Origin: Novosphingobium profundi
GTDB lineage: Bacteria; Pseudomonadota; Alphaproteobacteria; Sphingomonadales; Sphingomonadaceae
Direction of reading: 5' to 3'
Assembly: GCF_018491765.1 (NCBI RefSeq)
Contig: NZ_JABWCU010000013.1
Location: forward strand, 124,001-188,000
Length of the DNA: 64,000 bases
The notes under the pieces: generated by a model
Seen by the model: only the letters and a program-made list of their open reading frames with translations
What the model was told of the DNA's origin: nothing
Databases searched by the model: none
Position numbers and translations under genes: made by a program
In this document: positions 8,905-16,577 of the stretch, in pieces
How the letters are laid out: the number at the start of each line of letters is the position of its first letter
Position numbering within the stretch: position 1 is the first letter of the stretch

Positions 8905-9266
8905 TACGGGGTTTCGAGGGACCGGCGCTTTCGACGCTCGCCACGGAAAAGTGCATGCAATAGGTGGACAGCCCGGATCACGCGAAGTACGCAATGGCGA
9001 CCCAAAAGCCTACTCCGACCCGGCGAAGAGACCGGTAAAATCCGTCGAAAATCGCTAATTTAATAGGCAAACAGAGGTAACGCGTGTCGGGCCATCCCGT
9101 GACGGACTGCAAATTTTGGCTAGATTTATAACAATCTCTCGCGGGCCGGATAGAGCAGGAAATTGCATGCAATTTTTGACGTAAAGGCGCAAATCTGGGC
9201 GCCTGCCGTTTCGGTGCGGGGTCTTCGCGCCGGGACATCCTCCGATCCCCCCACAGGAGACACTAG
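8905..9266. other. Relatively AT-rich intergenic stretch
   Basis: 362 bp between smc and the next gene, clearly richer in A/T than its surroundings (for example around 9030-9180). No convincing gene is seen on either strand. It contains the perfect palindrome at 9160-9175, a second TGCATGCAAT at 8952-8961, and presumably the promoter of the downstream gene, whose -35/-10 I cannot fix. Confidence 0.5.
9160..9175. promoter_or_regulatory. Perfect 16-bp palindrome, possible operator
   Basis: AAATTGCATGCAATTT reads the same on both strands and lies 91 bp upstream of the GTG at 9267, inside the AT-rich spacer. Its core TGCATGCAAT recurs at 8952-8961. Size and symmetry suit a dimeric regulator, but no protein is identified. 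Confidence 0.4.
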
Positions 9267-9791
9267 GTGACCGACATGATCAACCAGCCCGGCGTGCGCG
9301 AAGCCATGCCGATCCTCGCCTCGAACGAAGGCGTCTGGGAAGGCTGGTACCGCTATTACGACGCCAAGACCGGCCTGCTGACCGACCAGCACCGTTCGCG
9401 CCTGATCTGCCGCCTGATCCACAAGGACGGCGTCGACCACTACCACCAGACCAACCACTACTTCTGGGAAGACGGCCGCAAGGAAGTGCGCGACTTCCCC
9501 GCAGTCTACCGCGACGGCCGCATCTGGTGGGACAACGACCTGATCAAGGGTTGGGCCGCGCACATGCAGCCCGACGACTTCAACCGCTCGACCTGCCTCA
9601 ACTGGACCCGCAAGAACGAGCCGGGCATCTACCTCTACGAGATGATCCAGAACAACGACGCGCGCACCCACCGCTCGCGCACCTGGCAGTGGTTCCGCGA
9701 CGGCATCTGCTACCAGCGCACGCTGATCGACGAGAAGTTCGTCACCGCCGACTGGCAGAACTTCACCACCGAAGACGCACCCGACGTCTGA
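9267..9791 (+). CDS. Conserved protein, probably lipocalin-like (DUF3598-type)
   Basis: A 174-residue soluble protein without signal peptide or membrane segment, rich in Trp, Tyr, Asp and His. The opening (LASNEGVWEGWYRYYDAKTG) and alternating aromatic/charged pattern resemble the calycin/lipocalin-like DUF3598 family, though this is memory-based and uncertain. The GTG start is supported by AGGAG 8 nt upstream; the next Met, three codons on, is 17 nt from it. The gene stands alone, with a long AT-rich upstream region holding a 16-bp palindrome and a strong terminator after it, so it is a separately controlled single gene. Its ligand and function are unknown. Confidence 0.72.
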   Translation: MTDMINQPGVREAMPILASNEGVWEGWYRYYDAKTGLLTDQHRSRLICRLIHKDGVDHYHQTNHYFWEDGRKEVRDFPAVYRDGRIWWDNDLIKGWAAHMQPDDFNRSTCLNWTRKNEPGIYLYEMIQNNDARTHRSRTWQWFRDGICYQRTLIDEKFVTADWQNFTTEDAPDV

Positions 9792-9816
9792 GAACGACCC
9801 GCGTCACGATGAGGAG

Positions 9817-9845
9817 GGGGCTGCGCGCAGGCGTAGCCCCTTTTT
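9817..9845 (+). terminator. Rho-independent terminator
   Basis: A 10-bp stem (9817-9826 with 9831-9840, one G-U pair, GCAG loop) followed by TTTTT at 9841-9845. It sits 26 bp after the stop at 9791 and 8 bp before the end of soxR on the other strand, so it separates two convergent genes. Confidence 0.85.
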
Positions 9846-9852
9846 CGTGGCG

Positions 9853-10293
9853 TCACGCATCCGACAGCACCAGCCGCGGCCCCGGCCCCTCACCGCCGTG
9901 CAGGTCCTCGGCGTTGTAGAGGTGGCATTTGGCAAGGCTGAGGCAGCCGCAGCCGATGCACCCGTCGAGTCGATCGCGCGTGCGCTCGAGCATGGCGATC
10001 TTCGCTTCGATCGCATCGCGCATCGAGCGGCTGATACGCGCCCAGTCCTCGACCCCCGGCGTGCGCCCCTGCGGCAACGCGGACAGTTCGCGCTCGATCT
10101 CGGCTAGCGGCAGCCCCAGCTTCTGCGCGATCAGGATGAAACTCACGCGGCGGATGTCCGAACGCAGGAACCGGCGCTGATTGCCGGGCGAGCGCAGCGC
10201 CTGGAGCAGCCCCTTCTCCTCGTAGAAGCGGATCGCCGAGGTTTTCACTCCGGTGCGCCTGGCCAGTTCGCCGATGGTGATGAAGCTGGGCAT
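9853..10293 (-). CDS. soxR: Redox-sensitive activator SoxR
   Basis: MerR-family transcription factor of 146 residues with a [2Fe-2S] cluster that senses redox-cycling compounds. The winged helix-turn-helix is at residues 5-50 (ITIGELARRTGV...IRFYEEKGLL), a dimerisation helix follows, and the cluster ligands form C112-x2-C115-x-C117-x5-C123, exactly the SoxR pattern. The start at 10293 gives the canonical N-terminus; the longer open frame upstream runs through a repeat element. It is divergent from the VOC gene at 10550, whose promoter contains a near-perfect SoxR box, so that gene is its likely target. As in many bacteria lacking soxS, it probably acts directly. Confidence 0.95.
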   Translation of the reverse strand: MPSFITIGELARRTGVKTSAIRFYEEKGLLQALRSPGNQRRFLRSDIRRVSFILIAQKLGLPLAEIERELSALPQGRTPGVEDWARISRSMRDAIEAKIAMLERTRDRLDGCIGCGCLSLAKCHLYNAEDLHGGEGPGPRLVLSDA

Positions 10294-10328
10294 GGGAGGG
10301 AACCTCAAGAATGGAAAGAAGGACGAAA

Positions 10329-10441
10329 CAAGGGGCCATCGCCCCTTGAACCCCAGAATCGGCCAGCTTGTGGCTGGCACCAAGCCGGGGCGTCGACACC
10401 ACAATCGACGATTTTGGGAGCTCGAGGGCGATGGCCCTCGA
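10329..10441 (+). repeat. Three-hairpin dispersed repeat, copy A
   Basis: Left hairpin CAAGGGGCCATCGCCCCTTG at 10329-10348; middle small stems GCCAGC/GCTGGC (10362-10378) and GTCGA/TCGAC (10392-10409); right hairpin TCGAGGGC-GATG-GCCCTCGA at 10422-10441. Flanking GAAAGAAGGA and TCCTTCTTTTC add an outer inverted pair. It lies between the divergent soxR and VOC genes, so it is not simply a terminator. Copies B and C are at 14158-14263 and 60007-60118. Confidence 0.75.
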
Positions 10442-10473
10442 AATCCTTCTTTTCTTCTAACGCGAAATAACGC

Positions 10474-10504
10474 TTGAGCTCAAGCTAACTTGAACTTGCA
10501 CTTT
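10474..10504 (+). promoter_or_regulatory. SoxR box inside a 19-bp-spacer promoter
   Basis: GCTCAAGCTAACTTGAAC (10478-10495) matches the enteric SoxR operator CCTCAAGTTAACTTGAGG at 14 of 18 positions. It lies as in the soxS promoter: a -35-like TTGAGC at 10474-10479, a 19-bp spacer and a -10 position at 10499-10504 (CACTTT, weak). Long spacers that need SoxR twisting are the hallmark of MerR-family promoters. It drives the VOC gene at 10550. Confidence 0.75.
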
Positions 10505-10549
10505 CTCCTTGCCCGGCGATTCGCCGGACACGCCAACAGGAGAAATGGC

Positions 10550-10921
10550 ATGCCCAAAGGCCGCCTCGAACACGCCAATATCACCGTCAGCGACATCGAT
10601 CGCTTGTCCGCCCTGCTCCAGGAACTGCTCGGCTGGCACGAGCGCTGGCGCGGCCCTGCGCTGGGCGGCGGCGAGACGATCCACGTCGGCGAAGAGTTCG
10701 GCTACATCGCGCTCTACACCGACCGTCAGCCGCATGACGCCTTCGCCAAGGGCCAGCCGCTCAACCATGTGGGGCTCGTCGTCGATGATATCGACGCGGC
10801 GGAGAAGGTGGTGGTCAAGGCCGGACTCGTCCCCTTCAACCACGCCGACTATGCGCCGGGGCGGCGCTTCTATTTCTTCGATTGGGACCACATCGAGTTC
10901 GAGCTGGTGAGCTATGAATGA
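10550..10921 (+). CDS. VOC/glyoxalase-fold protein, likely SoxR target
   Basis: A 123-residue protein of the vicinal-oxygen-chelate superfamily: paired beta-alpha-beta units starting LEHANITVSDIDR and LNHVGLVVDDIDAAE, with candidate metal-binding His/Glu residues in LEHANIT, LNHVGLVV and HIEFELV. Members include glyoxalase I, dioxygenases and antibiotic-binding proteins, and the exact activity is unclear. The ATG has AGGAG 7 nt upstream. An upstream in-frame Met was rejected because it lies inside the promoter. The SoxR box ahead of it and divergent soxR suggest a role in handling redox-active or quinone-type compounds. It ends 8 bp from the convergent SRAP gene. Confidence 0.85.
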   Translation: MPKGRLEHANITVSDIDRLSALLQELLGWHERWRGPALGGGETIHVGEEFGYIALYTDRQPHDAFAKGQPLNHVGLVVDDIDAAEKVVVKAGLVPFNHADYAPGRRFYFFDWDHIEFELVSYE

Positions 10922-10929
10922 GCCGCTGA

Positions 10930-11592
10930 TCACAGAAGGCGGGGCATGGTATCGTCCACGTCCCGCCCGGCCTCGGCGCTTGCTGCGAGATCGCCTGCGC
11001 CGCTCCATAGCCGCCTTGTCCGCTCGACGTGCAGCTCGGCCGACGAGGTCCGGCACAGCGCAAAGGCCTCCTCGGGCGCCGCGTTGAGCCAGGTCCGCCA
11101 GTCGCGCGGGGGCAGCAGCACCGGCATGCGGTCATGCACGTCGACCATCTGCGCGCAGGCCGGCGCCATGACCAGGGTGTAGACCTCCCCCCACTCCACA
11201 CTCGCGCGCCACAGCCCCGCGACCGCGAACGTTTCCTCCCCCGCGACGCCATACCAGGTCCGCGTCATCCGCCCGGCCTTGCCTTCGGGTTCGGCCCAGG
11301 AGGTGACGGGGACCAGGCAGCGCCGGTGGACGAAGCTGTCCTTCCAGAATCGCGTGTGGAGCTTGTCGTCGCGCGCGTTGGTGACGGGTTTGGGCCTGAG
11401 GCGCTGGCCCTGACGTCCGGTGCGCACCAGCGGGAAGCCCCAGGTCATCGCCCGCGCACGCCCCTCGGCGATGACCAGCCCGGGATAGCCGGGGTAGATC
11501 TCCTCGGCGACATTCGCGCCCGAATCGGGCAGCACCTCGAACAGGGCGGCCACTTCGGCCGTCCCCTTGGTCATGCGGTAGAGGTTGCACAT
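10930..11592 (-). CDS. SRAP-family peptidase/DNA-protein crosslink protein (YedK/HMCES type)
   Basis: A 220-residue SOS response-associated peptidase (DUF159). It starts MCNLYR: Cys2 becomes N-terminal after Met removal and forms a thiazolidine crosslink with abasic sites in single-stranded DNA. Other conserved pieces are visible: the Asn in TNARDDKL, the Glu in SWAEPEGK and the His in DVHDRMPVLL. The role in protecting abasic sites is known for the family. It follows ubiA by 20 bp on the same strand, so they probably share a transcript, though the functions are unrelated. Confidence 0.92.
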   Translation of the reverse strand: MCNLYRMTKGTAEVAALFEVLPDSGANVAEEIYPGYPGLVIAEGRARAMTWGFPLVRTGRQGQRLRPKPVTNARDDKLHTRFWKDSFVHRRCLVPVTSWAEPEGKAGRMTRTWYGVAGEETFAVAGLWRASVEWGEVYTLVMAPACAQMVDVHDRMPVLLPPRDWRTWLNAAPEEAFALCRTSSAELHVERTRRLWSGAGDLAASAEAGRDVDDTMPRLL

Positions 11593-11612
11593 GGTGTAAG
11601 AGAGGCGCGCGC

Positions 11613-12545
11613 CTAGACGACGCCGGCGTTGCCTACCACCCAGCAGGCAAGCGTCATCACGAAGCCCAGGTCGCGGTTCGAGCGGAAGCGCGCCAGCGCG
11701 TTCTCGCCGTCCGCAGGATCGAGCGTCACGACCTGGAAGGCCAGGTGCAGCGCCACCGGCACCAGCGCGACGAGCCCCACCCAGTCGGGCCGGATCGCCC
11801 AGAAGGCGAGCGCCCAGAAGGCGACGGCCAGCGCGTAGAAGCCGCCAACCCCGGCCTTGACCCGGCTTCCCAGCCGCAGCGCGGAAGAGCGGATGCCGAC
11901 CAGCGCGTCATCCTCGCGGTCCTGGATCGCGTAGATGGTGTCGTAGCCGATGCACCACACGATCGAGCCGAAGTAGAGCGCGGCCAGCGCCTCGAGATGG
12001 TCGCTGCGGATCTCCACCCAGCCGACCAGTGCCCCCCAGGTGAAGACCATGCCCAGCCAGGCCTGCGGCCACCAGGTGATGCGCTTCATGAAGGGATAGG
12101 CCGCGACGAGCGCCACGCTGCCAAGCGCCACGAGCTGCGCGCGCGGCTTGAGCTGGAACAGCACCACCAGCCCGACCACGCACAGCGCGCCGAGCCAGGC
12201 CCAGGCTGCGGTCTTGCTGACGCGTCCGCTCGCCACCGGGCGCTGCGCGGTGCGCGCCACCTGTCGGTCGAGATCGGCATCGACGATGTCGTTGAGCACG
12301 CAGCCCGCGCCGCGCATCGCAATCGAGCCGACGAGCAGCCAGGCGATGAGCCCGATGCGCGTCTCGCCGCCCGAGAGCATCACCCCCCAGGCGCAGGGCC
12401 AGAACAGCAGCCACCAGCCGATCGGCCGGTCGAAGCGCGCCAGCATCGCGAAATCGCGAAGCTGCGGCGGCAGGGCCGCGACCAGTCCACGCTGCTGGCT
12501 GTCGGGTACGAAAGTCGGGTCAGTCACCGGTCGCAGATACTCCAT
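11613..12545 (-). CDS. ubiA: 4-hydroxybenzoate polyprenyltransferase UbiA
   Basis: Integral membrane prenyltransferase that joins the polyprenyl tail to 4-hydroxybenzoate, the second step of ubiquinone synthesis. The 310-residue protein has about eight hydrophobic helices and both Asp-rich motifs that bind Mg-diphosphate: NDIVDADLD and the later DREDD. The start MEYLRPVT at 12545 gives the normal length; further upstream Met residues would add a non-conserved tail. It faces the M20 peptidase gene across a 170-bp divergent spacer. The second UbiA-fold enzyme of this window, heme O synthase at 49.5 kb, has a different motif set and context. Confidence 0.94.
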   Translation of the reverse strand: MEYLRPVTDPTFVPDSQQRGLVAALPPQLRDFAMLARFDRPIGWWLLFWPCAWGVMLSGGETRIGLIAWLLVGSIAMRGAGCVLNDIVDADLDRQVARTAQRPVASGRVSKTAAWAWLGALCVVGLVVLFQLKPRAQLVALGSVALVAAYPFMKRITWWPQAWLGMVFTWGALVGWVEIRSDHLEALAALYFGSIVWCIGYDTIYAIQDREDDALVGIRSSALRLGSRVKAGVGGFYALAVAFWALAFWAIRPDWVGLVALVPVALHLAFQVVTLDPADGENALARFRSNRDLGFVMTLACWVVGNAGVV

Positions 12546-12715
12546 TGCGCCCTTCGTGTCATGCCCGAAGGTTCCCCGGTCACACATGGAGGCACATCGA
12601 GTTGTGAGCGAGGGCCTCTCGTTTGGCGTTGCACCCACCCGCGCGAACGCGCAAGAAGAAGTGGGCGCGCAAGACCTTGCGCCACCGCATCACACCTTGG
12701 GGGGACCTTTCGACC

Positions 12716-14143
12716 ATGCGCCTCGACCGGCACGCACGCCACGCATTCCTGGGCCTCGGCCCGCTTACGCTCGCGGCGGCCGCGCTGCCGGCCCTTGCCC
12801 AAATTCCTGCCCAGACACCCGTCACGCCGGCCGGCAAGGAAGCCCTCGCCGTCCTCGAAGAGGCCGTCGCGGTCCCTACCGTCGAAGGGCGCGGCCAGGT
12901 GCCGGTGCTGGCCGACAAGCTCAAGGCGCGGCTTCTCGCCGCCGGCTTCAAGCCCGGCGAGGTGGCCTTCACGCCGGTGGGCGAGACCGGCTACCTCACC
13001 GCGCGCTATCCCGGCCGCGACCGCAAGGCGCCGCCCACGCTGATCATCGCGCACATGGACGTCGTCGAGGCCAAGCCCGAGGACTGGGAGCGCGATCCCT
13101 TCACCCCGGTGATCGAAGACGGCTACCTGTTCGGGCGCGGCTCGCTCGACAACAAGGGCGACCTCGCGATGGTCATGGCCACCGTCATGAAGCTGCGCCG
13201 CGAGGGCTGGGTGCCCGCGCACGACCTCGTACTCGCCTTCTCGGGCGACGAGGAGACGCAGATGGCCTCCACCGCCGCGATGGCCAGCGCCATCGCCGGG
13301 GCGGGCAAGGTCGACCTCGTGCTCAACGCCGATTCGGGCGGCGGCACGCTGGGCAAGGACGGCAAGCCCTTCGTCTACGAAGTCCAGGCGGGAGAGAAGA
13401 CGTACGCCGACTACCGCCTGACGCTGAGCGACCCCGGCGGCCACTCGAGCCGTCCGGGCCGGACCAACCCGATCGCCGCCATGGGCACCGCGCTGGAAAA
13501 GGTGTGGGCCCACAGGTTCCCGGTCCAGGTCAGCCCGCTGACCAAGGCCTACCTCGAAGGCAGCGCTCCCTCCGCACCGGCCGAAGTGGCGGTCGCGATG
13601 CGCGCGATCGCCGCCAATCCGGCCGACGCCGAGGCCGCCGCAGCGCTTTCGGCGCGCCCCGAATATGTCGGCGTCATCCGCACCACCTGCGTGCCCACGA
13701 TGATCGAAGGCGGCCACGCGCCCAACGCCCTGCCCCAATCGGTCACTGCCAACGTCAATTGCCGCATCTTCCCCGGCAACCCGCGCGCGAAGGTGATGGA
13801 GACGCTGAAGGGCGTGATCGACAATCCCGCCATTTCGATCGAATTCATCGACAACGGCACGCTCGAATCGATCGAGAGCCCCTTGCGCGACGATGTCATG
13901 AAGGCGGTCGCGACCGCCGTACACCAGCGCGCGCCGGGCCTCGCGATTGTCCCGGGCATGAGCGCGGGGGCAACCGATTCGATGCACTTCCGCTCCAAGG
14001 GCATCCCCGCCTTCGGCGTCTCGGCGGTGTTCATGGCGCCCGGCGACGAGTTCGCGCACGGCCTCAACGAACGCCTGCCGCTCGCCACGATCGACCCGGG
14101 CGTGAAGCAGTGGGAGACGCTGCTGCGCACGCTGTTGAAGTAA
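12716..14143 (+). CDS. Exported M20 family metallopeptidase
   Basis: A 475-residue zinc exopeptidase (M20/M25/M40). A signal peptide spans residues 1-30 (hydrophobic LGLGPLTLAAAALPALAQ), so it acts in the periplasm. Metal ligands of the family are visible: HMD near residue 112, the Asp of GSLDNKGD, the catalytic Glu pair in SGDEETQM, and the late His in EFAHGLNE. A dimerisation (lid) domain lies between about residues 220 and 340. Substrates in this family are peptides or amino-acid conjugates; specificity is not evident. The start ATG begins the signal peptide; a longer open frame upstream lacks one. Repeat copy B starts 15 bp after the stop. Confidence 0.9.
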   Translation: MRLDRHARHAFLGLGPLTLAAAALPALAQIPAQTPVTPAGKEALAVLEEAVAVPTVEGRGQVPVLADKLKARLLAAGFKPGEVAFTPVGETGYLTARYPGRDRKAPPTLIIAHMDVVEAKPEDWERDPFTPVIEDGYLFGRGSLDNKGDLAMVMATVMKLRREGWVPAHDLVLAFSGDEETQMASTAAMASAIAGAGKVDLVLNADSGGGTLGKDGKPFVYEVQAGEKTYADYRLTLSDPGGHSSRPGRTNPIAAMGTALEKVWAHRFPVQVSPLTKAYLEGSAPSAPAEVAVAMRAIAANPADAEAAAALSARPEYVGVIRTTCVPTMIEGGHAPNALPQSVTANVNCRIFPGNPRAKVMETLKGVIDNPAISIEFIDNGTLESIESPLRDDVMKAVATAVHQRAPGLAIVPGMSAGATDSMHFRSKGIPAFGVSAVFMAPGDEFAHGLNERLPLATIDPGVKQWETLLRTLLK

Positions 14144-14157
14144 GGACGAAAGGGTTT

Positions 14158-14263
14158 TCGAGGGCCATCGCCCTCAAGCTCCCATTGCCGTCGAGCTTGT
14201 GCCACGCCGACTCCGCAGCGCAAGCTCGACGGTCCACGGGGTCAAGGGGTGGTAAACCCCTTG
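14158..14263 (-). repeat. Three-hairpin dispersed repeat, copy B (inverted)
   Basis: Read on the minus strand it matches copies A and C. On the plus strand the TCGAGGGC/GCCCTCAA stem lies at 14158-14177, a long middle stem CCGTCGAGCTTG/CAAGCTCGACGG at 14188-14232 (12 bp perfect), and CAAGGGG/CCCCTTG at 14243-14263. It fills the gap between the M20 peptidase stop and rsmE and could end transcription there. Confidence 0.75.
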
Positions 14264-14325
14264 AAACCTCGCTTCCTCCTGCATAACCCCGAGCCCCCAC
14301 GTCCCTGCCACACCGAGACCTGCCC

Positions 14326-15090
14326 ATGCCCGCCACCCCCGCCTGGCCGCCCCGCTCCGCCCCTCGCCTCTTCGTGCCCGGCCCGCTCGCCGAGGGGCAG
14401 GAGCTGGTGCTCGACGGCAATCCGGCGAACTACCTCGCACGCGTCATGCGCGTTGCGCCCGGCGATGCGGTGATCGTGTGCGACGATGTGACCGGCGAAT
14501 GGGTCTGCGAAGTCATCGAGACGGGCAAGCGCGCGGTGACGCTGGCGCTGCGCGAGAAGCTGCGCGAACGCGAGGCGGTGCCCGACCTGTGGCTCTGCGC
14601 GGCGCTGCTCAAGAAGCCCAATTTCGACCTGGTCCTCGAAAAGGCGACCGAGCTCGGCGTCGCGCGCGTCCAGCCACTGGTGACCCGCCGCTGCGTCGCC
14701 GACAAGCTCAATGCCGAGCGCGCGCAGACCATCGTCACCGAGGCGGCCGAGCAATGCGCGCGCACCGCGCTGCCCGAGCTTGCCGCGCCGATGAAGCTGG
14801 AAAGCCTGCTCGCCCAGTGGCCCGAGGACCGCGCGCTGTTCTTCGCCGACGAGCAGGGCGGCGAGAGCGCGGCGGCGACCTTCGCCGCGCACGAGGGGCC
14901 CGCCGCGCTCCTCGTCGGACCCGAAGGCGGCTTCGACGAGGCCGAGCGCGCCGCCATCCGTGCCCACCCCTGCGCCCGCGCGATAACGCTCGGCCCGCGC
15001 ATCCTGCGCGGCGAAACCGCGACGATTGCGGGGCTCGCGGTATGGATGGCGACACGCGGGGACTGGGTGGGCAACCAGACAGCCGATTGA
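14326..15090 (+). CDS. rsmE: 16S rRNA (uracil1498-N3)-methyltransferase RsmE
   Basis: SPOUT-class methyltransferase that methylates U1498 of 16S rRNA. The 254-residue protein has an N-terminal PUA-like domain (residues 12-75, NYLARVMRV) and a C-terminal knotted SAM-binding domain with KKPNFDLVLEKATELGV, the motif LLVGPEGGF and the final LGPRILRGETA knot. Length and motifs fit the family. It is followed after 74 bp by gshA on the same strand; a small GGGC-TTCG-GCCC-like hairpin at about 15136-15150 sits between them. Confidence 0.95.
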   Translation: MPATPAWPPRSAPRLFVPGPLAEGQELVLDGNPANYLARVMRVAPGDAVIVCDDVTGEWVCEVIETGKRAVTLALREKLREREAVPDLWLCAALLKKPNFDLVLEKATELGVARVQPLVTRRCVADKLNAERAQTIVTEAAEQCARTALPELAAPMKLESLLAQWPEDRALFFADEQGGESAAATFAAHEGPAALLVGPEGGFDEAERAAIRAHPCARAITLGPRILRGETATIAGLAVWMATRGDWVGNQTAD

Positions 15091-15164
15091 CCGCGCACGA
15101 ATTTTGTACGGCTCCGAACACAATTCACTGGCGCTAAGGGCTTCGCCCCTCTAACTCCACGCCC

Positions 15165-16538
15165 ATGAGTACCCGCGAGGCTTCGGATCGCGACGATCCG
15201 GTTATCGAGACCCTGGACCAGCTTGCCGCGCCGATGGCCGCGGGCGAGAAGCCGCGCGCGGCGTGGCGGATCGGGACCGAGCACGAGAAATTCGTCTACG
15301 ACACCGGCGACCACCATGCCCCCTCGTACGACGAGGACGGCGGCATCCGCGATTTGCTGATGGCACTCGAGGAATTCGGCTGGGAGCCGATCCTCGAAGG
15401 CGGCAAGGTGATCGCAATGAAGGGCTCGGACGGAACCGTCAGCCTCGAGCCCGCCGGCCAGCTCGAACTTTCGGGCGCCCCGCTCGAGACCCTGCACCAG
15501 ACCTGCGCGGAAACCGGGCGCCACCTGGCCCAGGTCAAGACCATCGGCGACCGCATCGGCAAGGGCTACCTGGGCCTTGGCATGTGGCCCGACAAGACCC
15601 GCTCCGAACTGCCGCTGATGCCCAAGGGCCGCTACGACATCATGACCCGGCACATGCCGCGCGTGGGCTCGCTGGGCCTCGACATGATGCTGCGCACCTG
15701 CACGATCCAGGTCAATCTCGACTATTCGAGCGAGGCCGACATGGTGCAGAAGTTCCGCACCAGCCTCGCCCTCCAGCCGCTGGCGACCGCGCTCTTCGCC
15801 AATTCGCCCTTCACCGAGGGCAAGCCCAACGGCATGCTCTCGTACCGCAGCCACATCTGGTCGGACACCGACCCCGCGCGCACCGGCATGCTGCCTTTCG
15901 TGTTCGAGGATGGCTTCGGCTACGAGCGTTATGTCGACTACATGCTCGACGTGCCGATGTACTTCGTCTTCCGCGAGGGCAAGTACATCGACGCCGCCGG
16001 CCTCTCGTTCCGCGACTTCCTCAAGGGCGAGCTTTCGGTCCTGCCCGGCGAAAAGCCGCGCGAATCCGACTGGATCGACCACCTCTCCACCGCCTTCCCC
16101 GAAGTGCGCCTCAAGAGCTTCCTCGAGATGCGCGGTGCCGACGGCGGCCCGTGGAACCGCATCTGCGCGCTGCCCGCGCTGTGGGTGGGCCTGCTCTACG
16201 ACCAGGGCGCGCTCGATGCCGCCTGGGATCTCGTCAAAGGCTGGGACATGGAAGGGCGCGAAACCTTGCGCAGCTCCGTCCCGAAGATGAGCCTCGATGC
16301 GCCCCTGCCCGGTGGCGGCACCTTGCGCGACATCGCGGGCGAAGTGCTCGACATCGCGCGCGGCGGCCTCGCCGCCCGCGGCAAGCTCAACGCCAGCGGT
16401 GACAACGAGACCGGTTACCTCGAACCGCTCGCCGAGATCGTCGCCAGCGGCAAGGTGCCCGCGCAGCGACTGCTCGACCTCTACAACGGCGAGTGGCAGC
16501 GCGATCTCTCGCGCATCTACAAGGTCAAGAGCTTCTAA
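15165..16538 (+). CDS. gshA: Glutamate-cysteine ligase (plant/alphaproteobacterial type)
   Basis: Catalyses the first step of glutathione synthesis, ATP-dependent joining of glutamate and cysteine. The 457-residue protein belongs to the GCS2/EgtA-like class used by plants and alphaproteobacteria, recognisable by IGTEHEKFVY, the glycine-rich strand around residues 85-110 and TCTIQVNLDYSSE. It differs from the enteric GshA class. It stands between rsmE and a sugar-type kinase, all on one strand with short gaps. Glutathione synthetase (gshB) is not in the window. Confidence 0.95.
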   Translation: MSTREASDRDDPVIETLDQLAAPMAAGEKPRAAWRIGTEHEKFVYDTGDHHAPSYDEDGGIRDLLMALEEFGWEPILEGGKVIAMKGSDGTVSLEPAGQLELSGAPLETLHQTCAETGRHLAQVKTIGDRIGKGYLGLGMWPDKTRSELPLMPKGRYDIMTRHMPRVGSLGLDMMLRTCTIQVNLDYSSEADMVQKFRTSLALQPLATALFANSPFTEGKPNGMLSYRSHIWSDTDPARTGMLPFVFEDGFGYERYVDYMLDVPMYFVFREGKYIDAAGLSFRDFLKGELSVLPGEKPRESDWIDHLSTAFPEVRLKSFLEMRGADGGPWNRICALPALWVGLLYDQGALDAAWDLVKGWDMEGRETLRSSVPKMSLDAPLPGGGTLRDIAGEVLDIARGGLAARGKLNASGDNETGYLEPLAEIVASGKVPAQRLLDLYNGEWQRDLSRIYKVKSF

Positions 16539-16577
16539 CCCCGGGCGGCCCCACGCCGGGGCCGGAAGACGCAGTTC

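Noticed and set aside
4576..8994. 1472-codon open frame on the minus strand across smc
   Set aside because: It is the mirror of smc's biased GC-rich codons; composition is Arg/Gly/Leu-rich without domain motifs, and smc itself is unmistakable.
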